Both the position numbers and the translations under genes were made by a program. The notes below the pieces were generated by a model, which saw only the letters and a program-made list of their open reading frames with translations, was not told the DNA's origin and made no database searches. DNA of 64,000 nucleotides from an uncultured Bacteroidales bacterium (GTDB taxonomy: Bacteria > Bacteroidota > Bacteroidia > Bacteroidales > P3), in NCBI GenBank assembly GCA_947168515.1, contig CAMVMF010000011.1, positions 1 through 64,000 of the forward strand, given 5' to 3'. This document shows positions 20,004 through 30,028 of the stretch, piece by piece; the first letter of the stretch is position 1; every line of letters begins with the position of its first letter.

Positions 20004-20055
20004 AAAGAATGCGTCAAGGTGGGCCTACAGGCAAGTCCACCTTGACGCATTCTTT
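20004..20055 (-). terminator. Terminator hairpin downstream of transglutaminase-like gene
   Basis: 19-bp perfect arms AAAGAATGCGTCAAGGTGG / CCACCTTGACGCATTCTTT. Confidence 0.8.
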
Positions 20056-20067
20056 ATCCTTATGGGA

Positions 20068-22884
20068 CTAGTTGGGACAGTATTTGAGGAGCAGTTCGGC
20101 GAGACCGATCTTGTAGCCGGTGCTGTGGAAGAGGATGTTGCCCTGCTTGTCCACCACGGCCACCAGGGGATATTCGTATTCGGTCAGCCCAAGCGCTTGG
20201 GCCACGGCCACCTCCAAGGGGTCTTTGTCGCCGGTGGGCAGCGGCACGATGTCGACATTCTTCAGCTGGACCAAGTCGCGATTGGCGGGTTCGGTGGTGG
20301 TGACATAGGCCATACCGTTCCAGCGTTTGAACTCCTGCTGGTGTTCCAACATCTCTTTGACAAGGTGCTTGGCGGGTTCGCGGTGGCTGCCGAGGAAGGC
20401 AAAGATGGCACCCGTGCCATCGGCATAGTCCTCGATAGTCACGCCCTCGGTGATGGCCAGTTGGTTGGAGATCTTGGCCCCCGAGGCCTGCTGCCGCTCC
20501 ACCAGGGGGCGGATGATGATTTCCTTGGTGACATGCTGGCCCTCACGGACTGTGAAGAACTCCATGCGGCTGAGCACATCGCCCTCGGGGTAGCGACTGC
20601 CGGTGCAGAGGCAGTAGTAGCCGGGCTCAAGGTCGATGGTGGCGGGGAAATGGTCCATGCGGGGGTCGCCCTCGAAGTCAAAGGTGCGGAAGTCGCCGTT
20701 CTCGAGCTTTTGTAGGGTGAAGTGGGGGTAGTAGATGGGGGTGGCGGGGTCTTTGCCACGGTAGGTGAGGGTTAATTGAGAATTGAGAATTGAGAATTGA
20801 GAATTGTTGGTTGTAGATTTGTGGTTGAAGTCGGTCTTTTGCCAGTCGGTGCCGTCCCAGACGTAGATGGTGTTGGTGGCGTTGTCGAGGTAGGCGGGTA
20901 TGTCTAATGCACGGCAGGCAGCCACAAAGAAGATGTCGCGGCTGTGGGCATCGGCGTGGCGCAGGCGGTACACGCCCATCGGAGAGATGGGGCAGTTGTA
21001 GTAGTTGCCGGTGTCGTCCACGGCAATGTTCTCAAGGGTCCATTGCTTCAGGGCTTCAAAATCTTGCTTATACTCTTCGGGCTGTTGTCGGTACCAAATA
21101 GGATAGGTGGTGTCAACTTTGCGGATACTGGGCGACAGCTCCTTTAACAGGGGCTTCCGCCAGTCGCGTACCAGCTCGTTGCTGATGCGGGCAGGGAGGA
21201 TGCCTTTCTTATAGACATCGTAGGTGTAGAGGGCTGTGGTGCAGGTGCCTTTGACGCGGTCCAGCCAGTCGAAGCCGGTTTCTTGGGCCTGGAGGACATC
21301 GGCGGTGATGTCGCGGAGGTCTTTGTCGGAGTAGGACTTTAGGTAGTCGTATATGTGTTCGCCACTGCGGTACTGGCCTCTCCAGTGCTCGAAGTAATTG
21401 TATATCTCGGCATAGTTGCCTTCGGATTTCTGGATGATTTCCCACACTTGCTCGTCGGAGAAGTGGTCGGGGCGCCAGAGCCAGTCCTTGGGGAGGAAGC
21501 TCTTGAAGTTGTCCTTGGAGGGGAAGGTGGCAGTGTAGGCACTGCGGAGGGAGTCCTCGTAGGCTATGCGGCGGGCGTTGGCGGCAGCGGCCTCGTCGGT
21601 GGGGGTCACCTTGGCCTGACCGGCCACGGGGGGCACGATGTCGAGGAGGACGACTTTGTGGGAGCTATCGGAGGGGTCGGAGTAATCGGAGTAATCGGAA
21701 TAATCAGAATAATCTGAGTACTCTGAGTACTCTGAGTTTTCTGATTTTCTTGAGAGGGTGAGGGTTAGGGTGCTGTCTTTTCTTACGTCGAGTTTGCTGA
21801 AGTTATAGCGGGTGCCGTCGGTGGCCCATACTAGGATGTCGCCGAGGCCGGTGGTGAGGCCGGCCTGACCGTTGGCATCGGTCTCATAGTCGGCCAGGGT
21901 GTAGTACTCGGCGTAGTTGTACATCTTGAATTTCACGTGAGTGCCGGGCAGGGGTTTGCCGCTGGGGTCGCACACGGTGACGGTGACGTGGCGGGTGGGG
22001 GCATAGTGGCTGAGGAGGTTGAGCTCGCTGTAGAGAGCGGTCTGCTTGACCACCTCTTCGTCGCCATGGTAGCGGCCAAAGGCCTTGCTGTGGACCATGA
22101 GGCAGCGGGTGCTGGGCACGGCAAACCAGCCCATGTTGAGCTCGGGGTCGGGTTCGCAGGCACCGAGGAACTTCCACTCACCACCTTTGCCTTTGGGGTC
22201 GGCAATCCACACCTCGACCCATGCGTGGTTGTCGTCGCAGTGGGCCCAGCGGGGGGTGTAGCACTGGCGGGCAGGGATGCCCACAGCGCGCAGGGCGGTG
22301 ACGGCAAAGGTGCTCTCCTCGCCGCAGCGGCCGAGAGAGGTGCGCATGGTGGCCAGGGGGGCGCTGGTGCGGCTGTCGGCGGCACGGTACGCCACATGCT
22401 CGTGGCACCAGTGGTTGACCTCTAGGGCGGCCTGCTCCATGGTCATGCCTTTGACACGGTCTTTGAGTGTGCGGAACATGAACATGCGGGCGGTGTCGAG
22501 GTTCTCGTTATTGACGCGGTAGACCAGCACAAAGTGGCGGAAGATGTCCTCTGGCACGTCCTTGCCCCAGCTGAAGGTGTCGCGGGCGGCAAAAGCGGTG
22601 CGCACCTGGGCAAGGTAGAAAGCACCGTCATAGTCGGCCAAATCGCTATAGGGCATATATGCATAGAGGAATTCCAAGGCCTCCCGGTCGCGGCGACAGA
22701 GCGTGTCCATGCCAGTGAAGAGGGCCTCTGCCCTACCCTGTGCTAGTTGCTGGCGCTGTAAGAAGTCGGCATGAACCTGGTCGCGGTACTGCCGGTCGGT
22801 GATGAAATGGGGGTCGCGGTTGCAGGCCGCAAAGGCCATGGCGGCAACCATGACGAACAAGAGTTTGATAAGATTCTGTTTCAT
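20068..22884 (-). CDS. Transglutaminase-like domain lipoprotein
   Basis: ORF track 20068..22914; lipobox start MKQNLIKLLFVMVAAMAFAAC at 22884; transglutaminase core GRCGEESTFAVTALRAVGIPARQCYTPRWAHCDDNHAWVEVW. Confidence 0.85.
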   Translation of the reverse strand: MKQNLIKLLFVMVAAMAFAACNRDPHFITDRQYRDQVHADFLQRQQLAQGRAEALFTGMDTLCRRDREALEFLYAYMPYSDLADYDGAFYLAQVRTAFAARDTFSWGKDVPEDIFRHFVLVYRVNNENLDTARMFMFRTLKDRVKGMTMEQAALEVNHWCHEHVAYRAADSRTSAPLATMRTSLGRCGEESTFAVTALRAVGIPARQCYTPRWAHCDDNHAWVEVWIADPKGKGGEWKFLGACEPDPELNMGWFAVPSTRCLMVHSKAFGRYHGDEEVVKQTALYSELNLLSHYAPTRHVTVTVCDPSGKPLPGTHVKFKMYNYAEYYTLADYETDANGQAGLTTGLGDILVWATDGTRYNFSKLDVRKDSTLTLTLSRKSENSEYSEYSDYSDYSDYSDYSDPSDSSHKVVLLDIVPPVAGQAKVTPTDEAAAANARRIAYEDSLRSAYTATFPSKDNFKSFLPKDWLWRPDHFSDEQVWEIIQKSEGNYAEIYNYFEHWRGQYRSGEHIYDYLKSYSDKDLRDITADVLQAQETGFDWLDRVKGTCTTALYTYDVYKKGILPARISNELVRDWRKPLLKELSPSIRKVDTTYPIWYRQQPEEYKQDFEALKQWTLENIAVDDTGNYYNCPISPMGVYRLRHADAHSRDIFFVAACRALDIPAYLDNATNTIYVWDGTDWQKTDFNHKSTTNNSQFSILNSQLTLTYRGKDPATPIYYPHFTLQKLENGDFRTFDFEGDPRMDHFPATIDLEPGYYCLCTGSRYPEGDVLSRMEFFTVREGQHVTKEIIIRPLVERQQASGAKISNQLAITEGVTIEDYADGTGAIFAFLGSHREPAKHLVKEMLEHQQEFKRWNGMAYVTTTEPANRDLVQLKNVDIVPLPTGDKDPLEVAVAQALGLTEYEYPLVAVVDKQGNILFHSTGYKIGLAELLLKYCPN
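20774..20806. repeat. (AATTGAG)n heptamer repeat inside CDS
   Basis: four and a half copies of aattgag; encodes NNSQFSILNSQL. Confidence 0.9.
21669..21752. repeat. 9-bp tandem repeat (TCGGAGTAA-like) inside CDS
   Basis: encodes SENSEYSEYSDYSDYSDYSDYSDPSD. Confidence 0.9.
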
Positions 22885-22935
22885 GAGACTATTGATGTAG
22901 GGCTGCCTATCCAATGGCAGGCAGGCGTGAATTGA

Positions 22936-23625
22936 CTAATCCGTTAATGCTTTGATCTGCTCCATGAGCGACAGCACAGTTTGGGTGTCGGTTTCGATGG
23001 TGCCGTCGGGGAGGGTGTGCTTGCAGGAACCGTGTATTTCGGTGACGCCGGTTTGGCGGACGATGTGGGCGGCATTTGCGGGGGTGACACCGGCACCCGC
23101 CAAAATGGTGATGCGTCCGGCGGCCTGATGCACCAGCTGCCGGAGTGTGTCAATACCTTCTTCGGCAGTGGGCTTGCAGCCCGAAGTAAGGATACGGTGA
23201 CAACCGCAGCCGATGACCTTTTCCAAAGCCACGAGGGGCTCTTCGGTCATCTCGTCAAAGGCGCGGTGAAAGGTAACCTCCATGGGGGCGGCCAACTCGA
23301 CAATATGGCGGGTCTTGGCCACGTCGATGCGACCGTCGGGGGTGAGGAAACCCACCACCACGGCATGTGCCCCGGCACGTTTGCACATCTCCACCTCCTC
23401 GCAGATGAGTGCAAATTCGGCATCGGAGTAGGTGAAATTGCCCTCACGGGGACGCACCAACACATGGGTGCGCAGTTGCAGCTGCCGGACACAATAGGCT
23501 ATATCTTCGGGAGAGGGAGTGGTGCCGCCCACCTCCAGGCGGGAGCACAGCTCGATGCGGTCAGCGCCGCCAGCTTTGGCATGCTCGGCGGAGCGCCGCG
23601 AGTTAGAACAAATCTCTACTTTCAT
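22936..23625 (-). CDS. cutC: Copper homeostasis protein CutC family
   Basis: 229 aa; MKVEICSNSRRSAEHAKAGGADRIELCSRLEVGGTTPS. Confidence 0.93.
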   Translation of the reverse strand: MKVEICSNSRRSAEHAKAGGADRIELCSRLEVGGTTPSPEDIAYCVRQLQLRTHVLVRPREGNFTYSDAEFALICEEVEMCKRAGAHAVVVGFLTPDGRIDVAKTRHIVELAAPMEVTFHRAFDEMTEEPLVALEKVIGCGCHRILTSGCKPTAEEGIDTLRQLVHQAAGRITILAGAGVTPANAAHIVRQTGVTEIHGSCKHTLPDGTIETDTQTVLSLMEQIKALTD

Positions 23626-24733
23626 ATTTTTCTTTTTTCATCAGCGGGGTTGTCCGCATCTTGTCTTGGAAGAGGTTGTTGTCGTGGACGATTTTCTGGA
23701 CAGTCTCGTCAAAGTCGTATTCTTTATTGGGGTGGATGCGCACCTCTATGGGCAGATAGTAGATGGGCAGTCCTGCCATGGCCTCTTTGTCGGCCAGCAG
23801 ACGCAGCCGCACGGCATCTTTCTCGGTAGTAAGGATAATCCGGCGGTCGCCTTTGACCTGCAGCTCGAAGGTCTTGCGGATGTGCTTGAGGTCGGACGCG
23901 GTATAGCGGTGATGGTCGGCATATTTGAGCAGCGAGGCAGGGCACTGGCCCGTCACATACTGCATCATAGGCTGTGGATTGGAGATGCCGGCAAGCACCA
24001 GGACTCCGTCGAGGGTCTTCAGAGGCAGCGGAGCCCCACCCATGAGCGGCAGAGGGTCGCTATAGTATATGCTGCTGAAGAAGACCTTCTGGTAGGGTTC
24101 TGGGTGCAGGTGGGTGACGATGTCGTGACGTTCGATGGGATTGAGGTCTTGGGGCGACTTGGTCACGACGATAATATTGGCGCGTAAACGTGCCCGGCGC
24201 GGCTCCCTCAGATTGCCAAAGGGGAGGATGGCATCTTTATAATAAGGATGGGCATATTCGGTGAGCAAGATGTTGATGGTGGGCTTGACGTAGCGGTGCT
24301 GAAAGGAGTCGTCGAGTACCACCACTTGGGGCGGATTGGGACGCTCAAGGAGACGGCTGATGCCTTCCAAGCGTTTCTCGCACACGGCCACGGTGACCTG
24401 TGGGAACTTCTGCGCCACCATGGCGGGTTCGTCGCCCAGCTGCGTCACGCTGTGCTCGCCCTCGTCGACCACATAACCCCGCGAGCTGCGGCGGTAGCCA
24501 CGGCTGAGCATGGCGGTATTGCACTGGTCGGCCAACAGGCGCAGCAAGTACTCGACATGGGGAGTCTTGCCCACGCCTCCGGCGCGGATGTTGCCCACGC
24601 CGATGGTGGTCACAGGGGGCGTTTCTTGATGTTTGAGACCGATGTTGAACAAAAGATTACGAAACCAAACGCCTATGGCATACCACATCGTGAGTGGAAA
24701 GAGGCACCAAGAAATGATTTTGCGAAACGTCAT
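23603..24733 (-). CDS. lpxK: Tetraacyldisaccharide 4'-kinase
   Basis: GVGNIRAGGVGKTPHVEYLL; start placed at MTFRKIISWCLFPLTMWY (24733) rather than 24922; 23-bp overlap with cutC. Confidence 0.92.
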   Translation of the reverse strand: MTFRKIISWCLFPLTMWYAIGVWFRNLLFNIGLKHQETPPVTTIGVGNIRAGGVGKTPHVEYLLRLLADQCNTAMLSRGYRRSSRGYVVDEGEHSVTQLGDEPAMVAQKFPQVTVAVCEKRLEGISRLLERPNPPQVVVLDDSFQHRYVKPTINILLTEYAHPYYKDAILPFGNLREPRRARLRANIIVVTKSPQDLNPIERHDIVTHLHPEPYQKVFFSSIYYSDPLPLMGGAPLPLKTLDGVLVLAGISNPQPMMQYVTGQCPASLLKYADHHRYTASDLKHIRKTFELQVKGDRRIILTTEKDAVRLRLLADKEAMAGLPIYYLPIEVRIHPNKEYDFDETVQKIVHDNNLFQDKMRTTPLMKKEKYESRDLF

Positions 24734-24790
24734 GTGTAGTAAACTAAATAATATTGTAAAACACTCAAAAACCAATACTTTTCTTCGCTG

Positions 24791-24798
24791 CAAAGATA
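24791..24798 (-). promoter_or_regulatory. candidate -7 box TATCTTTG for lpxK-cutC
   Basis: CAAAGATA on + strand, 58 bp upstream of lpxK. Confidence 0.45.
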
Positions 24799-24870
24799 CT
24801 AAAAAAAAATGACCTATAGAGAAAAAAAACAAATAAGCAGAAAAAAATGCAGTTATCGGAAAATTATTCG

Positions 24871-24878
24871 TATTTTTG
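24871..24878 (+). promoter_or_regulatory. candidate -7 box TATTTTTG for fprA operon
   Basis: TAnnTTTG match upstream of the FprA gene, divergent from the lpxK promoter. Confidence 0.45.
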
Positions 24879-25018
24879 CAGTCAGTCGTAATCACACAAC
24901 TGCGTGATACAAAACTATACACATTAGAGAAATAATCTGAATTCTGAACGTTGACTTACGGGTGTGCCTGATGTCACCCGCAATTCAGCAATCAGCGAAA
25001 ACAAAAAAAAACTCTGAC

Positions 25019-26215
25019 ATGCAAAATTCTGTTAGAATAAGCTCCGACCTCTACTATGTCGGCGCCAGCGACCGCAAGCTGGCTCTTTTTGAAAACATTT
25101 ACCCCATCCCCCGCGGGGTTTCATACAACAGCTATGTGCTCTTGGATGAAAAGAGCGTGCTTTTCGACACCACGGATGCCTCCGTCAGCAGCCAGTTCCT
25201 CGAGAACGTGGCCGCTGTGCTGGGCCAGCGTCCGTTAGACTACGTGGTGGTCCACCACATGGAGCCCGACCATGCCGCCACATTGATGGAACTGTTGCTG
25301 CGCCACCCCGAGGCCACGGTGGTCACCACCGCCAAAGCAGCCCAGATGATGGAGCAGTTCTTCGGCCTGAAACCCGCCCAATTGCAACTGGTGAAAGAGG
25401 GCGAAACCCTCTGCACCGGCAGCCATACGCTCTGCTTCACCATGGCCCCCATGGTGCACTGGCCCGAGGTGATGATGACCTACGACACCACGGCCAAGAC
25501 CCTTTTCAGTGCCGATGCCTTTGGCACTTTCGGAGCCCTGAGCGGCAACCTCTATGCCGACGAGGTGAACTTCGAGCACGAATGGCTCAACGACGCCCGC
25601 CGCTACTACATCAACATCGTGGGCAAGTACGGCATACAGGTGCAGAACGTGCTGAAGAAGGCCGCTGCCCTGGACATCCAGATGATTTGCCCGCTGCACG
25701 GCCCCGTGTGGCGCGAGAACCTAGGGTTCTTCATCGGCAAACACGACACTTGGAGCAAGTATGAACCCGAGGACAAAGGCGTGGTCATCATCTACGGCAG
25801 CATCTACGGTCACACCGAGGCGGCCGCCCTGCGCCTGGGCACCCTGCTGGGCGAGCGCGGCGTGAAAGGCATCAAGGCCTACGATGCCAGCCACACCCAT
25901 GCCAGCAAACTGGTGGCCGAATGTTTCCGCGCCAGCCACATAGTCTTTGCCTCCAGCACCTACAACAACGGCCTCTTCACCCCCATCGAAGGACTGTTGC
26001 TCGACCTGAAGGCCCACGCCTGGCAGAAGCGCACCGTGGCCCTCATCGAGAATGGCAGCTGGGCACCGCAGAGCGGCAAACTGATGCGTGCCGAACTGGA
26101 TCAGATGAAGGACATCACCTTCGTGGGCGACACCCTCAGCTTCAAGAGTGCCCTGCAGCCCTCGCAAGAGGAGCAACTGGCAGCCCTGGCCGACCAGATA
26201 GTTCAGAGCCTCTAG
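25019..26215 (+). CDS. FprA family A-type flavoprotein (flavo-diiron oxygen/NO reductase)
   Basis: HHMEPDHA metal site; C-terminal flavodoxin VVIIYGSIYGHTEAAA; start at MQNSVRISSDLYYVG more likely than 24962. Confidence 0.92.
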   Translation: MQNSVRISSDLYYVGASDRKLALFENIYPIPRGVSYNSYVLLDEKSVLFDTTDASVSSQFLENVAAVLGQRPLDYVVVHHMEPDHAATLMELLLRHPEATVVTTAKAAQMMEQFFGLKPAQLQLVKEGETLCTGSHTLCFTMAPMVHWPEVMMTYDTTAKTLFSADAFGTFGALSGNLYADEVNFEHEWLNDARRYYINIVGKYGIQVQNVLKKAAALDIQMICPLHGPVWRENLGFFIGKHDTWSKYEPEDKGVVIIYGSIYGHTEAAALRLGTLLGERGVKGIKAYDASHTHASKLVAECFRASHIVFASSTYNNGLFTPIEGLLLDLKAHAWQKRTVALIENGSWAPQSGKLMRAELDQMKDITFVGDTLSFKSALQPSQEEQLAALADQIVQSL

Positions 26216-26285
26216 TTTCTGCCGCTTACCGCTAGCGACAAGCACATCAAATACAAATATCAACCCATAAAATACCGTATAGAAA

Positions 26286-26444
26286 ATGGAAAAATACGAA
26301 TGCGACGTTTGCGGGTATGTCTATGACCCCGCAGTGGGCGACCCCGACAACGGCATCGCCCCAGGAACCAAGTTTGAAGACCTGCCCGCCGACTGGGTCT
26401 GCCCCCTCTGCTCGGTGGACAAAACCCATTTCGAGAAAAAGTAA
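26286..26444 (+). CDS. Rubredoxin
   Basis: read by hand: [52 protein letters not shown], 52 aa; absent from the ORF track. Confidence 0.95.
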   Translation: MEKYECDVCGYVYDPAVGDPDNGIAPGTKFEDLPADWVCPLCSVDKTHFEKK

Positions 26445-26462
26445 TCCTAAATAACGACAGAT

Positions 26463-26978
26463 ATGTTAAACAAAAAAGTATCCGATCTGCTCAATCAGCA
26501 AATCAACAAGGAGCTCTACTCCGCCTATCTTTATCTGGACATGAACAACTACTTCCAGGGCCGCGGCCTCAACGGCTTCGCCAACTGGTACATGATCCAA
26601 GCCCAAGAAGAGCGCGACCACGCCATGCTCTTCTACCAGTATATGCAGAACAACGACTGCCCCGTCAGCCTCGATGCCATTGCCAAGCCCGACAAGACCT
26701 TTAAGACCGACATGGACGTGCTGAAAGAGGGTCTCGCCCACGAAGAGTATGTCACCTCCCTCATCAACAACATCTATGCTGCTGCCTACGAGGTCAAGGA
26801 CTTCCGCACCATGCAGTTCCTCGACTGGTTCATCAAAGAGCAGGGCGAAGAAGAAACCAATGCCCGCGACATGATTACCAAGATGGAACTCTTCGGCACC
26901 GACCCCAAGAGCCTCTACATGCTCAACCAAGAACTGGCCGGCCGCACATACAGTGCCCCCAGCCTGGTACTCGACTAA
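26463..26978 (+). CDS. Non-heme ferritin
   Basis: 171 aa; NQQINKELYSAYLYLDMNNYF...EERDHAMLFYQYM...EEETNARDMITKMELFG. Confidence 0.95.
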   Translation: MLNKKVSDLLNQQINKELYSAYLYLDMNNYFQGRGLNGFANWYMIQAQEERDHAMLFYQYMQNNDCPVSLDAIAKPDKTFKTDMDVLKEGLAHEEYVTSLINNIYAAAYEVKDFRTMQFLDWFIKEQGEEETNARDMITKMELFGTDPKSLYMLNQELAGRTYSAPSLVLD

Positions 26979-26994
26979 ATCTTACCCCATCGAT

Positions 26995-27029
26995 AAAAGG
27001 TGTGCAGGAGCATCTCTTGCACACCTTTT
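26995..27029 (+). terminator. Terminator downstream of ferritin
   Basis: AAAAGGTGTGCA...TGCACACCTTTT stem-loop. Confidence 0.8.
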
Positions 27030-27047
27030 CTAACACCGAAGTCCCTC

Positions 27048-27575
27048 ATGATGAAAAAAAACGGCAATCGTCCCACGGCCATATATAAAACCAAAGTCAG
27101 CATCGTGCTCCATCTAATCCTTTACGGAGCAGCCATCGCAGTGTTCATCCTCCCCTTCATCAAGACAGATGTGCTTTGGGCCAAGATACTCTGCGGAGGG
27201 GTAATTGCATGCATTCTCTGGGGAGCCTGCAACATCTTGCGCTTCTGGAACGACCGCATCATCGTCGCCCCCACTCACCTCTCCATCTCGCATGTGGCCA
27301 AGAAAACACTTAACGGCAAATGGACTGTAGTGAGCAAAGCAGTCATTAACTGGAACGACATCCGAGAGATTTCATCGCAATTCGACACAAGCATCACGAA
27401 TCATGTACACATCCAAAAAGAAGTATTCATCCGCCTAAGAGGGGGGACACAATACTGCATCGAGTCCGACCTTTATGACGTCATCCTACTCGAACACAAA
27501 CTAAAAAAAAACTGGCAGCAATACGCCAAAGGCCAATCGCTGAAGAAAGCAGAGTCTGCCAGAAAGGACTCCTGA
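27048..27575 (+). CDS. Hypothetical membrane protein (PH-like?)
   Basis: start MMKKNGNRPTAIYKTK; two hydrophobic segments then soluble domain. Confidence 0.65.
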   Translation: MMKKNGNRPTAIYKTKVSIVLHLILYGAAIAVFILPFIKTDVLWAKILCGGVIACILWGACNILRFWNDRIIVAPTHLSISHVAKKTLNGKWTVVSKAVINWNDIREISSQFDTSITNHVHIQKEVFIRLRGGTQYCIESDLYDVILLEHKLKKNWQQYAKGQSLKKAESARKDS

Positions 27576-27579
27576 CCGT

Positions 27580-28173
27580 CTATTCCATCGGCAGAGCAAC
27601 GGCAGGCCAACCATAGTCCTGTAGCCATGCAGCCTTCAGCCCATGCTCGCGCACATACTCGGCAGTCATATACAACCGGGCATTCTCGCGGGCATCCTGA
27701 TTACCCAACGAATTCATTAGCAAGTCATACTTGACGCCGAAAATCTCTCTGGCCGTGGGCTCAAACGATGAGCCGTCCTCCACGGCATCAAAAGCCGTCA
27801 CCTCATAACTGTCGACAGTCTGGCGCAAGTGAAACCGACCCGGATGGTCGCCGCCCGACACCATCTTCAGCGTGTCGCCGACCAGATTATACTGGAACAC
27901 CCAAAAATCGCCCCAAACCAGAATATCCTCCGGATTGTCCTCATTGGCGCTGAGAATATAGGCATACGGAATGCAAATCTCGCCCTGCAAATATTCCGGA
28001 CCCAACTCCTTAACCAAGTAGTCGTCTATGACGCCCAGATAGCCCGACTCGGCCTCCTGGACAGTATCCACCGCCTCTTCGGCAGCACCAGTGGAGTTGC
28101 CTCCGCAGGCAGCAAACAACAGACTCCCCATACACACCAGGGCAGCCATCAAAAAATAATAATTCCTTTTCAT
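27580..28173 (-). CDS. Hypothetical lipoprotein
   Basis: 197 aa; lipobox SLLFAACGGN. Confidence 0.7.
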   Translation of the reverse strand: MKRNYYFLMAALVCMGSLLFAACGGNSTGAAEEAVDTVQEAESGYLGVIDDYLVKELGPEYLQGEICIPYAYILSANEDNPEDILVWGDFWVFQYNLVGDTLKMVSGGDHPGRFHLRQTVDSYEVTAFDAVEDGSSFEPTAREIFGVKYDLLMNSLGNQDARENARLYMTAEYVREHGLKAAWLQDYGWPAVALPME

Positions 28174-28278
28174 TTCCGTATCAATTTAAATATCAACGTA
28201 ACGATAAAAACGAGTTTTTATTGTACCCTCATGCGTTGGAAAAGATAAGTGCACACCCTTCATTCCATTAATTTCTTG

Positions 28279-28286
28279 TACATTTG
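28279..28286 (+). promoter_or_regulatory. candidate -7 box TACATTTG for rubrerythrin
   Basis: TAnnTTTG match 144 bp upstream of ATG. Confidence 0.3.
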
Positions 28287-28429
28287 CACCACAAAAGAAA
28301 AGGCTCCATGACACCGCACTATCCTTCGTTTCGTTGAAAAACTAAAACCTTTTTTAATTCCCCACACAATAAAAACACCTCCCCCACGTTTCAAATTAGT
28401 TATTAATCCTAAAAACAAACGAATACATT

Positions 28430-28975
28430 ATGAGCAAAAAATTCATCTGCCCCGTTTGTGGCTATGTGTATGAAGGCGACGAAATGCCCGAGAAATGCCC
28501 CATCTGCGGCAAACCCATGCAAGAAGTGAAAGAAGAAATCAAAACGTGGGCTGCCGAGCACATCGTAGGCGTGGCCAAAGATGCCCCCGAAGACATCAAA
28601 GCCGACCTGCGCATGAACTTTGAAGGCGAGTGCAAAGAGGTAGGCATGTACCTGGCCATGGCCCGTGTGGCCCATCGCGAGGGCTATCCCGAAATCGGGC
28701 TCTACTGGGAGAAGGCCGCCTACGAAGAGGCCGAACACGCTGCCAAATTCGCCGAACTCCTGGGCGAAGTGCTCACCAACAGCACCGCTCAGAACCTCAA
28801 GATGCGTGTCGAAGCCGAGTTCGGCGCCACCGCCGGCAAGACCGACCTCGCCAAACGCGCCAAAGCCCTCAACCTCGATGCCATCCACGACACCGTCCAC
28901 GAAATGGCCCGTGACGAAGCCCGCCACGGCAAAGCCCTCGACGGCCTCTACAAACGCTACTTCGAAAACAAATAA
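28430..28975 (+). CDS. Reverse-type rubrerythrin (N-terminal rubredoxin-like domain)
   Basis: [21 protein letters not shown] at N-terminus, then diiron helices [19 protein letters not shown]...[15 protein letters not shown]. Confidence 0.92.
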   Translation: MSKKFICPVCGYVYEGDEMPEKCPICGKPMQEVKEEIKTWAAEHIVGVAKDAPEDIKADLRMNFEGECKEVGMYLAMARVAHREGYPEIGLYWEKAAYEEAEHAAKFAELLGEVLTNSTAQNLKMRVEAEFGATAGKTDLAKRAKALNLDAIHDTVHEMARDEARHGKALDGLYKRYFENK

Positions 28976-29001
28976 AAACTCGGGCCACTGCCTAACAAAC
29001 C

Positions 29002-29036
29002 GAGAGTCCCGAGGGCCGCAGGTCCTCGGGACTCTC
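29002..29036. terminator. Bidirectional terminator hairpin
   Basis: GAGAGTCCCGAGG...CCTCGGGACTCTC between convergent genes. Confidence 0.75.
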
Positions 29037-29056
29037 TCTCTTTCTCAACCTCTCCC

Positions 29057-30010
29057 CTATTTCTTGATATATGACAGGAAGTCCAGGTCGATACTCATGG
29101 CCACAAAGGGCTTCACCAGCCACGACTTGGCAGTAACATCGTCGATGGTCTGCGAGGTGCCGATGATGTCGCCGTCGGCATAGCCCGACACCAACACGTT
29201 GTACTCGGCTATATTCACACCCACCGTGAGGTAGAAAAAGTCCACGAAGCGGAACGAAGGCCCCAGATAGAAGTTCTTGAACAGGTTGCTGCCGCCAAAG
29301 CCCACATAGATGCCTAAATCGTAGGCAAACTCTTGGTCGAATTTTCTCAGTTCATAGGTCTTAGTGGTGTCGCGGCGGTTCCTAATTTCAATATTCTTGT
29401 TGAAATACTTGGTCAAGTCCCACAGCATCACCGATGCCCCAGTGACAAAGTCGAACTCAATATTGCCCGCATTGCGGTTGCGCAGCACCTTGTCGTAGGT
29501 GCCGTCGAAAGCCCCGTCGGTGGTATGTGGGTTGAGCCGCACCTCCCAGTTAGGGGTGCGGTAGAAGCGCATGGCGATGCCCTGTATGGCACGTACTTTT
29601 TTCTTGCGGTTGGTGGACTCGGCCACCCTTCCTTCGGCATCCTGGGCACGCTGCTTGAGGTACTTGTTGGCCTCTTCCTTGCGCACATTCTCCAACTCGC
29701 AGCTGCGCACCAAGTCGCGCAACGAGTCTACTATATGGCGGTAGTGGTCGCGGTCGGCCTCTATCTTCGACTTGTCCACGCCCGAGTTGGTAAGGATACT
29801 CTTATAGAACTGGTCCTTCTCTTCGGCCAGTTTCAGCTTCTCCTGCAACATCTTAATCATGGTGCTGTCCACCACCTTCACATAGGTGGTGTCGGTGCGG
29901 GTCTGGTAGACCGTGTCTACCAGAGTGCGGGTGCTCCAGACGGTGTCCTGTGCCCTCGCACCAAGCGAAAACAGCAACACCGCAGCCAAGCAAAAAAGTT
30001 TTGTCTTCAT
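29057..30010 (-). CDS. Hypothetical secreted protein with coiled coil and putative beta-barrel
   Basis: 317 aa; signal peptide; coiled-coil middle; aromatic alternating C-terminal half. Confidence 0.6.
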   Translation of the reverse strand: MKTKLFCLAAVLLFSLGARAQDTVWSTRTLVDTVYQTRTDTTYVKVVDSTMIKMLQEKLKLAEEKDQFYKSILTNSGVDKSKIEADRDHYRHIVDSLRDLVRSCELENVRKEEANKYLKQRAQDAEGRVAESTNRKKKVRAIQGIAMRFYRTPNWEVRLNPHTTDGAFDGTYDKVLRNRNAGNIEFDFVTGASVMLWDLTKYFNKNIEIRNRRDTTKTYELRKFDQEFAYDLGIYVGFGGSNLFKNFYLGPSFRFVDFFYLTVGVNIAEYNVLVSGYADGDIIGTSQTIDDVTAKSWLVKPFVAMSIDLDFLSYIKK

Positions 30011-30028
30011 AACCTTGGTTTCAAAAAA

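Noticed and set aside
24734-24922. N-terminal extension of LpxK in the ORF track (MYSFVSRSCVITT...)
   Set aside because: Covers the AT-rich divergent promoter region; LpxK homology begins near MTFRKIISWCLFPL at 24733
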